Source: Galerina marginata (lineage: Eukaryota; Basidiomycota; Agaricomycetes; Agaricales; Galerinaceae). Taken from it: a DNA stretch of 64,000 nucleotides. Shown one piece after another: positions 33,713 through 45,728 of this stretch. The stretch is taken from NCBI GenBank assembly GCA_023014335.1, contig JAECYW010000009.1:1612001-1676000 (forward strand), read 5' to 3'. A program made the translations under genes and the position numbers. Every line of letters starts with the position of its first letter. Positions within the stretch are counted from its first letter, which is position 1. The notes below the pieces were generated by a model. It ran no database searches. It was given only the letters and a program-made list of their open reading frames with translations, and was not told the DNA's origin.

Positions 33713-35207
33713 TCATCCTACTTCGACTATAATCTTCAAGGGCCTTGACTTCACAGCATTCGGAAAAACACGTTTGAAATGGTCAACAGCCTCAGTGATA
33801 AATGTGTCATTGGGAATTACTGGCTTGTCAATAAACTCGACACGGAAGAGAAATAATAGGGTTTGAATTGAGGCATACTTAGGTCCGCTTAACAGACTAT
33901 CCAGTGCCTGCCAGTCGGTAGGGGTTGTGCTACCTGTAGGAGAGAAGGGCCCATCTCGGGGATAATCATAAACCCCAGACATCTTTACTATGATGCGAAT
34001 GGAGGAGAGCTTGTTGCTAGTTGACGGACAGTCGAGAAGGCGAAATATATGGCGAATACCGTCTTCGAACCGTCCAAAGAGAGCACCACCTAGGTATAAA
34101 ATTTCTAGATCGTGTAATTTTGGAAAAAGCTCGAAGTCCAGCGATTTTGGTGGTTCATAAATCTGAACTAGTAAACGAGTCCCATTAATGTGTCAGCTAA
34201 GAGTAAACGCAGAGGGAGCTAATAGGAAGTCTCACGGGAGAATGTGAGATGCAGGTCTTTTAATGTACGCGCAGCCCTATCAAGAATCTTCGTACAGTCG
34301 AGGAAGTCTTGCGGGGCGAGGACAGAAGATACTAGAGTCGATAGATGTGAGAACGGCGACTCGGGAAGTGACACGTTGGAGTCCAACTCCGGTTCAAAAT
34401 ATTTTATGGGGTAGGAATGGTCGGTTCTAAAGGACTGAAGTTGGGGTGCCAAATTGGGAGTGGGTGGGAGAATAATCCTACTGTGTTGGGCTTGTACAAA
34501 TCGTTGTGAGGGCTTCCAACCACCCCCCTTCAACTGCAAATGCTTGAGGTGAGAGTTGGCAAATACTGACCGAGGTATGCAGGAAATGTGGAGGAAATGC
34601 GCATTTGTGAGGTGGGCCGATTGGACGGTATCTGTCAAGGACTTTTGCAAATTAAGGGACATTCTGTCCCACTCCAGCCACCTCTGACCTCCTCGCCGAA
34701 CAATTATCAATGTCAGGTCGCGAATTCCGTAGTCATCTCCAATCATGCTGCGCAAAAAGTTCACCAGACTGCTGTCGACGCTTTCGTCGACTGGGCCAGT
34801 CGGTGGGAGCCCAAGGGCTAGATAACAAGATGTTTAAGTTTAAATCCAAAACGCAATAGTTCTGGCCTAAACGACGCCCATTTGGAAGGATGGAACTCAC
34901 CAAGACAAATTGTTACTTTTTTTATGTAGCGAGCGACACCACCAATAGGGAGTTTAGAGTGCAAAATTTGCATTAACTTAAACATATTCTGTGGCAGAGT
35001 TTTCCTGGTAGTGTGTGCCAGGATAATCGAGGAGAAGAGATGGCGTCGGGCACGGTGGCAGAATGAGCGTGAAACCAGGAGGCAGGATTGCAATGCCGAC
35101 TGAGAGGATACCTTCGAGCTCTGATCGGGAGTACCGTGTTTCATGTCGCCTTGGAGTTCATCAATGAACAGGTCCAGCAACTCTTCAGGGAGTTCCGGTT
35201 GGACCAT
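33713..35207 (-). CDS. F-box-like protein B, 3 exons, 447 aa
   Basis: Exons (minus) 35207-34901, 34817-34236 and 34167-33713, with introns GTGAGT...CTAG and GTGAGA...CTAG, both phase 1 as in paralogue A. The start MVQPELPEELLDLFIDEL leads into LQSCLLVSRSFCHRARRHLFSSI, an F-box-like N-terminus. Then come LPIGGVARYIKK, FLRSMIGDDYGIRDL, IPRSVFANSHLKHLQL, DHSYPIKYFE, DFLDCTKIL, PPKSLDFELFPKL, IFRLLDCPSTSN and the shared end (P)LKI(I/V)VE. Total length equals paralogue A exactly. It probably acts as a ubiquitin-ligase adaptor if the F-box is functional; no target can be inferred. Confidence 0.82.
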
Positions 35208-35523
35208 GCTTGAATGGCGAAATTAGATACAGTTTGCTTAACAGAGGAATCAGCAACGTCGTATCGTGTGCAATAACATGTTTGGACTCCGACCGCATTC
35301 CTCTGCATTCCTCTTTTTTTGCCTTGAACCGTGCGTGACCAGGTATGTTGGCGTCGTCCTCAAGATACTTGTGGGGAAAAAGAAGAATGAACGAGAAAAT
35401 CTGCAGGCATCTGGAATTTGCGATGTGCGACTTGAGGGGTAGGACTCGGAATTACCAGACTCGGATATAAATTGAAATGCAGTTGACTGTACAGTATGTG
35501 TGCTGTGTCAGGTCTAAATACAA

Positions 35524-37002
35524 TCACGCTATCTCAACTGCAATCTTTAGCAATCCTAACTTCGAAGTCAGTGAGAAAACCCGCTTGACGCAATCAACGG
35601 CTTCAATGATATAAGTATCTTCGCTGGGGGTCACCGGCTTTGCAGAAAACTCGATATGGAAGCGGAATGATATAGTCTGCACCGAGGAGTATTTCGGTTC
35701 ACTTAGAAGATTATCCAATGCAAGCCACTCAGTAGCAGGGGAAGCGACGGAAGGGAATAGCCCATCCAGAGGATAAGTAGAAGCCCCAGATAGATTAATC
35801 GTGAAATGGATAGAGGAGAGTGTATTGCTGGTCGAAGGACAATCGAGAAGACGCAATATGTTGTGAATGCCATCCTCAAATCGTCCTATCGTAGCGTGAC
35901 TCCAATAGAGTATTTCCAGGAGGTATAATCGAGGGAAGAGCTTGAAGTCCAAAGGTTTTGGCGGAGCTTCGATTTGGTCTAGAGAAAGAACCTATTCAAC
36001 GAAAGAGCGTTCAACCAGCTTAGAATTCTTACTGACAAAAAAAGTGAATGTGGAGGTTTTCGATTGTGCCGGCAGTTCTGTTGAGAATCTTCATGCAATC
36101 CGTGAAGTCTTGCGGGGTTTTAATAGTCGATGAGAGAGTCGACAGACACGAGAATGGCGACACGGAGTACGACCCAGGGGTATTATCCTCAAAATATTCG
36201 ATTGGATATGAATGGTCGGTTCTGAAGGATTCGAGTCGAGGGTACACGGGTGCCAACCCTGATGTGGAATGTGCTTGCACAGGCGTATTAGCTTTGTCTT
36301 GAGCTTGAATAAAGTCTTGTGAAGCCTTCCAACCACTCGACTTGAGTTGTAAATGCTTGAGACCAGTATTTACGAACACCATACGAGGTATATCACAAAC
36401 GTTGAAGAACTGGACATTTGTTAGATGGGATAACCGGATGTTGTCGACGAGACACTCCCGCAGATCAACGGACATCTGGCCCCAATGTAGGTTACCTCCT
36501 GGACAAAGAACCGTGAACGAGATCTCGCGGATTCCCTCGTTACCCCCTATTCCGGAGCCTAAAATGGCGACTAAACCCTTGTCAACGCTTTCATCGATCA
36601 GCCCCTCGACCATATTCCTTCGGCTACAAGTCAGTACAACAGCAATGTGGTCAAATCTGAGCAAACTGAGCAATGTCGACTAAGATGAAACTCACCCAGG
36701 CAAACTACCACTTTTTTTATGTAATGAGCGACCCCACCAATAGGAAGCTCGGAATGGAGTATCTCCAGCAACTTCGGGACATACGGATGCAGACTTTTCC
36801 AGCTAGAGTGCACAAGAATAATCGTGGAGAAAATGTGGCGTCTGGCACGATGACAGACAGACCGTGAAACAAGGAGACAAGTTCGCAGTGCCAATCGAAA
36901 GGACGTCTTCGAGCTCGAGTCAAGACGTTTACTTTCCTTGCCAGCTTGGAGCTCATCGACGAACATATCAAGCAATTCTTGAGGGAGCCCTGCTTGAACC
37001 AT
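35524..37002 (-). pseudogene. F-box-like gene C, probable single-base frameshift at start of exon 2
   Basis: Same three-exon plan as A, B and D: 37002-36696, 36623-36037, 35978-35524. Exons 1 and 3 have exactly the lengths of those in gene B (307 and 455 nt). The stretch from the first acceptor (CTTGTAG) to the conserved (D)ESVD codons is 28 nt instead of 29, so exon 1 (leaving 1 nt) and exon 2 are out of frame. No alternative AG restores phase. The proteins on either side are otherwise well preserved: LPQELLDMFVDELQ, CLLVSRSVCHRARRHIFS and PRMVFVNTGLKHLQLKS. This is either a recent pseudogene or a sequencing error. Confidence 0.65.
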
Positions 37003-37258
37003 CCTTGATGCAAGTACGAAGGCAACTCTGGAATAAAATCAGGTACAATAGACTCCGCCAAGGACTTCGCGTGACTGGTCGTGACTGGACATGGAAGAGC
37101 GTAACGATAATATGCAGCAAATCAATTCCAATTGTCTACCACAAAAAAAAACAGTTTTTTTCTGAGGAACAACGCCTAAAACGGGCATTCATTAGTAGTA
37201 CCCCACGATAATGAAGGCACGCGGATCGATGCCAAAGCCGACTCCAACTTTGCCCAGG

Positions 37259-40151
37259 TTATGGAGAAAACCGCTCCTCAAATCGGGCAAACGCAATTGC
37301 TGAAAGACAAGAGACCTCCCGCATGCTGAGTAAAATCTGCAAAACCAAAGAAAAAAGAGAAAACCATGACTCAGTCAGACAGCCAAACGACAAGAAAAAA
37401 AGGAACGAAAACCCACATCAACAAGCTCATTAGGCAGGCCATCCAGCGCCAACTGGCTCCACCTCGCCAAACCAGGCAACAGCCCCGCCAGCCGTATGCG
37501 CTCGTCTTCTCCAGTGCCAGAGCCGGTGCCCTGGCGGCTGAACACGTTCGCTTCGAGCCCGTCGAACAGCACCCCGGTCGCGCGATCCAGACACGCCTCG
37601 AGCACGACTGCAAAGTCCGCTGAAGAAAGTATCGCGCGGGTCTCGTCGAGAAGTGCGAGGAAGGGGGCGTCGAGCAGCTCGGGGGATGGAGGTTGAGGTG
37701 GCGGCACGGAGAGGTAGGCTTGGTTCTGTGCCTGGGTATGTTGGTGCTGCTGTTGTGTGGGTGGTTGTGTAAGTGGAGGATGTATAGTTGAGACGGCAAG
37801 TGCAGGAGAGTTAACAAAGTTGTACGAGAGCTGCGACGATTCTAGAGAGGTTGATGAGGCCGAGGGCATCCGTTCGTGTTGTGGATGTTGTCTCTGGGAC
37901 TGCTGGGAGTGGAATTGAGATTGGGATTGGGATTCGGAGTGTGTCTCCGCATCCAGACCTACACCCAAGTCGAGGAATTGACCAAGCGGGTCAGGGTACA
38001 AGGAACTCATTCCAGTGGCGGCGGCAGGCGTGTATCCGCCTTGGGTGAGCACATGATGGATCGTCTCGGGCGTCGGAGGGAGTAACGAAGAGAGGAAGCT
38101 AAGCATGACGAGAAGGTGGATGGGAATGAGAGCAAATTTGACGACAAGGGACGATACTTACTTTGTCCGCTTCTCATTCCCCTCAAACGTGATCTCATGC
38201 TCGACCCGTCGACGCACATCGCCTACGAGGCGGTGCAGGTCGACAGCTGCAAGCTTCGTCTTTAGTGATACCCTAAGCATACGAGAGAGTTAACAAGCAG
38301 CACGGACGTTACTGAAAAATCGAACAAAATAATACCCACCCATCAAACACCTCTTCGACACCTCTCCGCACCCGCTCTCCGACATCCTTCCACCCAACAT
38401 GCAGTAGCCACCAGCTCATCGTCAGGTACTTGCTCTCGGCCTCCTCGCTGACCGGGCCAGGCCATGGTGCGGCTTTCGATTTGCCTTTTCCTTTCGCGCT
38501 GGAGCTCATGTTTCCATGTACAGCCGTAGGTCCATGTGTTTGACTGTGACGTTGGGCTGGTGCTTTGCCTTTGCCGTGCCTAGGCGGGCGGCTCGCTCTT
38601 TTCTCTTGCCCAGCAGCTGGGCCCCAACCCAACCCCCAACCCTCTTCATGGTCCGCCTCGTCCTGGTCGCCCGCCAATACATGCTTCCCCCCAAACTCCT
38701 CGTCCGCAAACTCATCATCATCTTCGTCGTCCTCAAGGGCAGCCAACAGCCTCTCCAACTGACCCAACCCACCATCCTGTTCCTTGTTCCCTCCAAAACC
38801 CAGACTCTGCGCGGCAGTCCGCATGAGCATGCCTCCAATCTCCAGACCCACGTTCGCGAGCCCAGTGCGCGCTTCCAGCCTCTCCTGGCGGCGCTCTTCT
38901 TTTTCCTGGGCGAGGATTGCGGCGATGTATTTCCCCCGGGCAAGGAGCGTCAGTTGGAGGGTGGTGAGGAGGCAGAGGAGGGTGCTGGCATAAACAGTTG
39001 TGAGGGTACGGGTGAACGCTGGAAGGTTAGGTAAGTTAATTGGGACTAGGTGGAACGGGAAGGTGGAGTAACCGTACTGAGCATTTTCACCTCGTTCCAC
39101 AGCTCCGCTTTCGTCCGTGTATCGGTGGGGTTGATTTCCGACCCTTCAGCGGAGGTGTTGGTCGTTGTAGTGTTTATGCTTACTACACTCTCTGACTACA
39201 GGTCGTGAATCAGGGATTATTATAAACTGGAAACGTGAACGAACATACCATCCTGTGCACACCGTCCGCGTCTACACTGCTGCTCTCTGAATGATCCATA
39301 GAAGACACGGCGGACACTGCGGGCGACCTCGATCGTTCCTGTGCTCTACTAACACCACTAGCACTCACACTTGCACTAGTAGCGGAAGGTCCTTCGGAGT
39401 CGACAATCCAACTACGCGTCACGGACCCCGCGTCGGAGATGAACGACGAAGAGACACCTGTGGCAGGTGAGTGCGCGTCATCTGCCTCAGAAGAGTGGGA
39501 TATGGAATCGAGATCCGAGCGGCTGTCTGCATCGTGTTCGTGTCCGGTTGGATTTGGATGAAAAACTGCAGGGGCAGGGTACGGGTTTGGTGGATAAGAG
39601 GATGTTGATGCTGAAGCAAAAGATGAGAATCCAGAACCGGTCGTCGGTGCACCCGAAATAGAAGTAGATAGTAAGTCAATGCTTGAAGACAGGCTTGATG
39701 GAGGCCTTGAAGCGTTAGCGGGGTTAATGTTCGCGTTCACATATCCAATTTGAGATTGAGCCACTCTCGCATTTTCTAGATGCCTAGAATTCCGCGCAGC
39801 CGAACGCGCCTGCAGCTCTCGTGTCAAGGAGTCGACGTCCATAGTGGACAGGACCTGTGCCGAGAGCGTGGGCATGAGTGCTAGAATCGTGTAAGATGTA
39901 TTTTCGTGTGTCTGGAGGAAGCGTGTTCTGAGGCTGGGTTGCAAAGGAGGTTAGTCGAGAAAAGCTAGGAAACAATGGCCAACTCACATGTCTTTAGCCC
40001 TCTCCTCTGTCTCCAACTTCTCCCTCACTTCCTCCAACCGATTGCGCATGTAGCCGCGTACAACATACAGCCCGCCGATGACACAGGTAGTTTTGACGAC
40101 GCCATTAGTGAAGCTTCTAAACACGGACTGTTTTGCAGGAGCCTCTGCCAT
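37259..40151 (-). CDS. PEX3: Peroxisomal biogenesis factor 3, 7 exons, 838 aa
   Basis: PEX3 anchors PEX19 at the peroxisomal (or ER) membrane so that peroxisomal membrane proteins can be inserted. Exons (minus): 40151-39988, 39933-39249, 39195-39078, 39018-38340, 38272-38162, 38098-37417, 37336-37259; phases agree at every junction and the sum is divisible by three. Visible family features: N-terminal membrane segment (CVIGGLYVVRGYM) followed by RLEEVREKLETEERAKD, LRTRFLQTHENTSYTILALMP...LTRELQ, KAELWNEVKML joined to TFTRTLTTVYASTLLCLLTTLQLTLLARGKYI, ESKYLTMSWWLLHVGW, DLHRLVGDVRRRVE and a C-terminal helix. It is about twice the usual size owing to Ser-rich, acidic and Gln-rich inserts in exons 2, 4 and 6. 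Confidence 0.9.
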
Positions 40152-40500
40152 CGCTCCCGTTTGCGTTCAAGCAGAGATAAAAAGATGCAATCTCCTCCAG
40201 ATTCCAATGCCGTCAGGACTAGAGTTGCTGTAGAAGCAAAGATGAATTTTAGGCCAAATAAAGCCCTGATATCGCTGATAATCGGTCCAGCAACACGGCT
40301 TATAAGTATAGACAAGATGGAAGAGAGAAAAAGAGAAGAAATGTCTAGGACGTTGTCGAGGTGAGCGTGTTAGTGGAAGACCGGCAATGAGGGTTTGTCA
40401 CATGTTTTGTCGACTTAGCAAGAGAAATACTTTATTTACCTAATATCTAACCCCAAACCCGTCGACGCTGTTCATCACAACGACCTTCAATACAACGACA

Positions 40501-41230
40501 ATGGTCAGTCTCATCCTGTATGCAACATGTCTCAACCAACCTAACCATCTATTACAGGGCGGAGGTTCGCATTATCCATATCCCAAATACGTCTGGTCGC
40601 CAGCTGGTGCGTGGTTCATCCACACCTTCTTCCCTGTTCGCGAAAAGCTCACTGAAGGCCACTATTTTGGATCTCTACAGGTGGCTGGTGGACCCGTCCT
40701 ACGAACTGGGCAACCAACACGGCCGTAGCCTCCGTTGGCATCCTTGCCATCTCTTATTGGGTGTGGAACATCAGTGCAAGCCTTGAGGTGGGTATGGGTT
40801 TGCTGGCCTCCTTCGTTCTCTTCGCCTTCTTGGTGTTATGGGGGAAAAGTATGGAGCAAAGACCGGCTACTCGATTAATGGCTCAGAACCGAGGCGGCAC
40901 GCTGATCAGCGGGCTTGAACGCTGCATGGACAGTGCGAACTGGAAATCTGAACAATTCCCTTCCCCGGTGTTGCTCACCTCCGCTGTGCTATTCCCTCAC
41001 TCTCTTTTGCTGAATCCTAATATCCAACAACCCAATACTGATTACACCTTGTCTTTCCGCAGAAACGTACAATACAACCCACGAGACCTATACCTTCAAT
41101 GCTCGTACGTCCTGCTTCCCCTCGTTCCCTGTCTTTCCCAACTAAGTCATCTTCGTTCGCTCTCCCATTCCAGTGGGCGAAGGAATATACTGAGAAAAAG
41201 GATACACTGTCCGAGTCCAAGAGCCATTGA
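40501..41230 (+). CDS. Small single-pass membrane protein, 5 exons, 85 aa
   Basis: Exons 40501-40503 (ATG only), 40558-40606, 40681-40787, 41063-41104, 41174-41230, all with GT-AG introns and consistent phases. The protein begins MGGGSHYPYPKYVWSPAGGWW, has one membrane helix (TAVASVGILAISYWVWNISA) and ends with TRPIPSMLWAKEYTEKK. The YPYPK.VWSP.GGWW start and RPIPSM.W end are what I recall of small fungal mitochondrial inner-membrane proteins, possibly an accessory respiratory complex subunit, but I cannot name it with confidence. The third intron (275 nt) is unusually long for this window. It lies 350 bp from the PEX3 start, divergent. Confidence 0.72.
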
Positions 41231-41879
41231 CCAAATGCTGGCCCAACTCTAGACGGAACTTTCTGTTGTGAAAGTCAACCCCATAGATCGCGAGTGGGAA
41301 TGGAAGCTAAAGCGAAGGACGAGCAAGGACAGCGACATTGAGGGTAATTGACACCGCTTCGGCAGACGAGTACAGTTGCAATAAACAACATTAACCGGTC
41401 ACTCCTATGGTCCAGGACTATTGTCGTTTGAGTCATACTCTCCCCTACCTTCTCCTTGCCGTATGTCAATGGCTAACTTAATGGACTGCCTTGTCAAAGT
41501 TTTCTGAAACGAACCTAACCAACTAACTTTGCACATTGTTTGCTTCGACAAAACAGAGCAAACGATGATGAAGCGGAACCCTGTGACAGATTATTTCAAA
41601 TTTGATCATGGGGACGAAATTTCGATTCACAGAAGGCGTGCAGTAGAAAACGGAGACAAGGCCGCGTTCGACTTCGTGAAGGTGGTGAAAGAAATATCAA
41701 GCGCTGTCTTCAGAGGGAAGAAAGTTATGAGATAGGCATGACCAATAATCTTTGGGCTTGCTCTTCAATTGCGATCGCAAACCGCAACTGGAAGACAAAT
41801 CTATCGGAGTCTTAACATTGGCCTGTTCTGGACTATTTGTGCTTAAGGACGTCATGCCTATTTCAGTCGTTAACTAACA
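41231..41879. other. Intergenic region
   Basis: No supported gene. A 68-codon frame at 41529-41735 has no recognised relatives. Confidence 0.4.
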
Positions 41880-43324
41880 TTGACCAGACCAAAATTTCCT
41901 CAAGAGCTATTCGATGCCTTCGTCGACGATATTGAAAGAGAGTACCGTATTCTCAGCTCGCCCTTGAGGACATCCTGTCGGTTAGCACTACAAGCCTGTC
42001 TTTTCGTTTCGCGGTCGTTCTGCCATCGCGCCCGACGCTATCTGTTCGCCACAGTCGGCCTTACCCAGGGAGTCGGGAGGGAGAAAAGTATACCTCTAGG
42101 CGTACAGAAGCTGATGCAAGTTCTTCATTCGGATCTTCCTGTGGGTGGCATCGCTCGCTACATAAAACAAGTCATGATAGGTATCGGTGAGCTCCAATTT
42201 TATATACCAGGGACGTCCTCATTTTGATATCGAAACCCTCGCCTTTGCAGTATATCACGTTCCGCCAACTGGACCAATGGACCAAGGCGTGGATAGCAGC
42301 CTTGTGGCTTTCTTGCGTGCCATGATTGGAGACGGCTACGGGATTTGCGACTTCCTGTTCGTAATCTCAATACCTGGAAAAGGCTGTCTGCGCTGGGATG
42401 GAATATCCCCTGACCTTCGTGAATGCTTCGCAGATACCGCTTGCTCGCCTCATCTAACGCGCGTCTATTTCCTTGGTCTTTCCCATATACCCCGGGCGGT
42501 CTTTTTGAATCCGCACCTTAAGCACTTACACCTCAAATCGTCCATCTGGAGGTCTGAAAATTTTATTCAAGCCCAACAGGTTGACGCGCCGCTGCAAACT
42601 ACATCTATCCCCCAGTCACTGGCTCGGACTCGGCTCGAATCTTTGACGACTGATCACACATATCCCATAAAATATTTCGAGCACAGTTCCGTCGAATCTC
42701 CACTCTCATCCCTGTCGACTCTCAGATCGCATATCACGGCTTCGCCAGACTTCTTCGACTGCATGGGTATTCTCAGCAGAGCAGCCCGCACGATAACACT
42801 TTTAAACATTATTTTCGTCCGTAAGCGTCCTCTGACTTCCAGCAGTTTGCGTCCTGCTCACGGGCTAGATTCTTTTACCAGTCAGAGCTCCGGTTCCGCC
42901 AAAAGCCTTAAACCTCAGGTCCTTCCCGCGACAAAGATGGCTAGAAGTAGAGGCCGAGTTGGGAGCCTTTGAAATGGGTATTCAAAACATATTTCGGCTT
43001 CTCGACAGTCCATCGGCCAGTAAAAATCTCTTCTCCATCGTTTTCACAGTTAAATCGTCCAAAACTACCATTTACCCTCGAGGCGGGCTTTTGTCACCGG
43101 CTGGTAGCCCTAGTCCCCACTGGCGCAGACTGGACGCTTTACTAAGTGGATCTAAATATTCCTCAGTTAAAACGGTATCATTTTTCTTCAGTATCGACTT
43201 CATCACAAAGCCGGCCAATCCCCCTGAAGAATTTTATATTACCGAAACGGTGGCTCGTCTGAAACGCACTTTCCCGAGGATTCTGAGGTCCAAGTCGCTG
43301 GAAATCAGCGTCGAGGTCAAATGA
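41880..43324 (+). CDS. F-box-like protein D, 3 exons, start codon changed to TTG
   Basis: Exons 41880-42186, 42251-42820, 42882-43324, with both introns phase 1 as in A and B. The codon aligned with the ATG of the paralogues is TTG (TTG ACC AGA CCA versus ATG GTC CAA), and the nearest upstream ATG (41854) runs into a stop, so normal initiation is doubtful. The rest is intact: FPQELFDAFVDDI, LQACLFVSRSFCHRARRYLFATV, LPVGGIARYIKQ, AFLRAMIGDGYGICDF, IPRAVFLNPHLKHLHLKS, DHTYPIKYFE and IFRLLDSPSASKN. It would encode about 439 residues. It may be an early pseudogene or may use an unseen upstream exon. Confidence 0.7.
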
Positions 43325-44474
43325 GTTACGATGACAGTGCACAGTTTACTCACAGATTTCGGACAGGTATACAAAAGCTGTAAATTAGTGTATACAAGCT
43401 AGATAAACCAAATCGGCCCATTATGTACAGGATTCTATTGTCAATAAAGATATCGCGAAGTATTTGCTGTCGGGAAATTCGGTGGAGTCAGGTGTCCGTG
43501 CCCAAATTTTGTGAGACCTGTTGTAACGATTAAATCTGGATGACCGTTTCTTTTCCAAAAGCGTCATACAAACGCAGACCAACAATAAATACTCCTGGAC
43601 TTCTTCTTTGTTGATCTCATGTTGCACGTAAGATAAAGGGGGTTCCAGGTCTTTGCATAGGAACGACGCCCAATTTTTGTGGGGAAAGATGCGTCGGTGA
43701 TGAGCACCACAGTACGACGACCCGTACTCATCGCACCTAAGATGCGCCACACTTCTATATTTGGTATATTAGTTTGCAAGCCTTTGCCCTGGTCTTTCGT
43801 CTTTCATTCGCCCTCTCGTTCGCATACCACGTTGGTCGGAAGCCAGGAGTTTGGCCTATCGGATACTCCAGTCTATCTGCCCAAAATAAGTACCAAAACG
43901 CAGTGATGGCTGTAATCCCTCTTCATACCTCGGGTCACAGCAGCCCGTAGCCGAAGTAAGCTGCCCTTAAAATAATTCAATCTATCTCTCACTGCCTCAT
44001 ACTTATTCTATCCCTAGCGCAATGGCCTGACCAATTGAAACATTCAGGGTGATTCCGGATAAATCGGTTCACAAACTGAATCCCCAGTTGAAGATTCTGT
44101 AATTCTTATCATTTTATGCTCGTCATTAGCTAATTTAAAGTATGCTGTGTGTCTCTGGCGGCTATACGGGTAGGTTGAAATATATGCAGCTTACCAAAGG
44201 ACACATATTGACCAAGTGAAAATTATTTGAAAGGTGTAATGTCGGCGACTAAAGGAAGGGACTTTGACGCCCACTGTCACCCGGAGATCCTAACCATCGT
44301 TCTAGAAATTTCATCGAAGTAATCTCCTTCTTCAAGTTTACTGGAACACCATGGTCAGACCACTCTGATGGAAACGAGAAAGTCCATGTGGACCTAAACC
44401 TTCTCTGCTTCTATTCGTGAATGTCGGACGCCAGATTGTCCCCATAGATCCAAGGCCAAGAGTACTCTAAACGT
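43325..44474. other. Intergenic region
   Basis: No gene recognised. The right part (about 44370-44480) resembles about 45530-45655, upstream of the second peptide gene. Confidence 0.4.
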
Positions 44475-44480
44475 TATAAA
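44475..44480 (+). promoter_or_regulatory. TATA box of peptide gene 1
   Basis: TATAAA 95 bp upstream of the ATG at 44570. An equivalent TATAAA lies 82 bp upstream of the second peptide gene, within upstream regions that are themselves similar. Confidence 0.55.
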
Positions 44481-44569
44481 GTATGTGGCTTGAGTACTGT
44501 ATTCTTCCAACGGAGCCATATTATTCACCGCCCCAAGAAGTACTACGAACGATTAGAACCAAAGCGGCC

Positions 44570-44752
44570 ATGAAGCTCCCAACCATATCTTTTTCACTTC
44601 AGGTTGTCGTTGCCGTCGCACTTGTTGCCTCACAGGCTCTCGCAAATCCCGTTCCGATTGGTAAGTTTATTCTTCTTTTGTCGCTGTACCAAATGCCAAT
44701 ACACGACCCAGACAAATCCACAGATATAAACTGTATGGGTTCCATTTGCTGA
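44570..44752 (+). CDS. Tiny secreted peptide precursor 1, about 43 aa (alternative 50 aa form)
   Basis: Exon 1 (44570-44660) encodes the signal peptide MKLPTISFSLQVVVAVALVA followed by SQALANPVPI. A 51 nt GT-AG intron (44661-44711) leads to exon 2, encoding DKSTDINCMGSIC and a stop. The same exon, phase and motif (EDSTEINCMESISC) occur in the paralogue at 45729, which supports the model. A further splice (donor at 44739, acceptor CACAG before 44806) would instead end the peptide with SCGCRPPFLC (stop at 44840), also mirrored in the paralogue. The mature product would be 15-25 residues with 2-4 cysteines. Function unknown; the size fits a signalling or antimicrobial peptide, but that is speculation. 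Confidence 0.6.
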   Translation: MKLPTISFSLQVVVAVALVASQALANPVPIGKFILLLSLYQMPIHDPDKSTDINCMGSIC

Positions 44753-45646
44753 CCATCCATCCCTGAGGTTAACTAACGGTTACGTTTCTCTTCGTAAATA
44801 CACAGGTAGCTGTGGTTGCCGTCCACCTTTCTTATGCTAGAATACGTGCACTGTACAGTAACAGCACTCCACCAGAGGGATCGAATTTCCCCTTGACAAG
44901 TTCCATTAATTCTGTTGCCAACAATTACACCATAAAATATCCACCTAACCAACAGCAATATTGCTGGTTTCCTTCTCTGTCCCACACAGAAGACTTGCTA
45001 CAAATTACAAGAAATAGTGCCCAGGGACCCAAGTACTCATGAACGATTCAGTATGATTTTATTAATTGAGGCCCTAGCCTCCTCCTAAATAAGGTATTGG
45101 TTTACCCCAAAAAGGGAATTTCCTTCGCATTTTTTGTGGAGAAAGCCCCGGCTGCTTCAGGTTCATCTAATTCGGAGTTTGTGCAAGCAAGTCATAAAAA
45201 TTGAGTCGTTGTCAACTTGTAGACAAGAATTGAGCAGTCATACTAATATTTGTGTTCCAGTGATGCCGGATACGTGGACTTCACAAAAAAACGTTTACCT
45301 GTACCATTTCATACAGATTCATATCGCATCCGTAATAAATAACCTGACCAAATACTCACTCGGCCCCCGATGGTTTCCGAACAGAAGCTGGGTGTAGGGA
45401 ACAGATCAAACCCAGCGAATCGATAATCACGACTTTCAAAATTCAGGCTGAGCACTCCACTCATTTTAAAATACTAGCGCTCCAATTACAGTAGCTCACT
45501 TCTTGGGTTTGACGGGCGCTGCGATCAGACTACTCTGATAGAAACGAGAAGATCCATGTGTATCGGATTTTTTTCACTTCCCTTCATGAAAATGTGGGCG
45601 CAAGGTTGTCCCGATATATTTCAATGCCGATGCCGAGAATGAGCAA

Positions 45647-45652
45647 TATAAA
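45647..45652 (+). promoter_or_regulatory. TATA box of peptide gene 2
   Basis: TATAAA 82 bp upstream of the ATG at 45729, in a region similar to that before peptide gene 1. Confidence 0.55.
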
Positions 45653-45728
45653 TCGCATGGCTAGAGAGGTTTGTGTCCCCCAACAAAGCCCACTGTAGCA
45701 GGGAGTACGAATCCGAATCATACCAACC

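Noticed and set aside
38516..39034. 172-codon plus-strand frame antisense to PEX3
   Set aside because: It lies wholly opposite exon 4 of PEX3 and has no recognisable domain; it is a shadow frame.
43421..43779. Two overlapping minus-strand frames between F-box-like gene D and the peptide genes
   Set aside because: Different frames with unrelated composition; no similarity to any other protein in the window.
44812..45042. 76-codon frame downstream of peptide gene 1
   Set aside because: It overlaps the proposed third exon in another frame, has no counterpart at the paralogue and lacks a coding signature.
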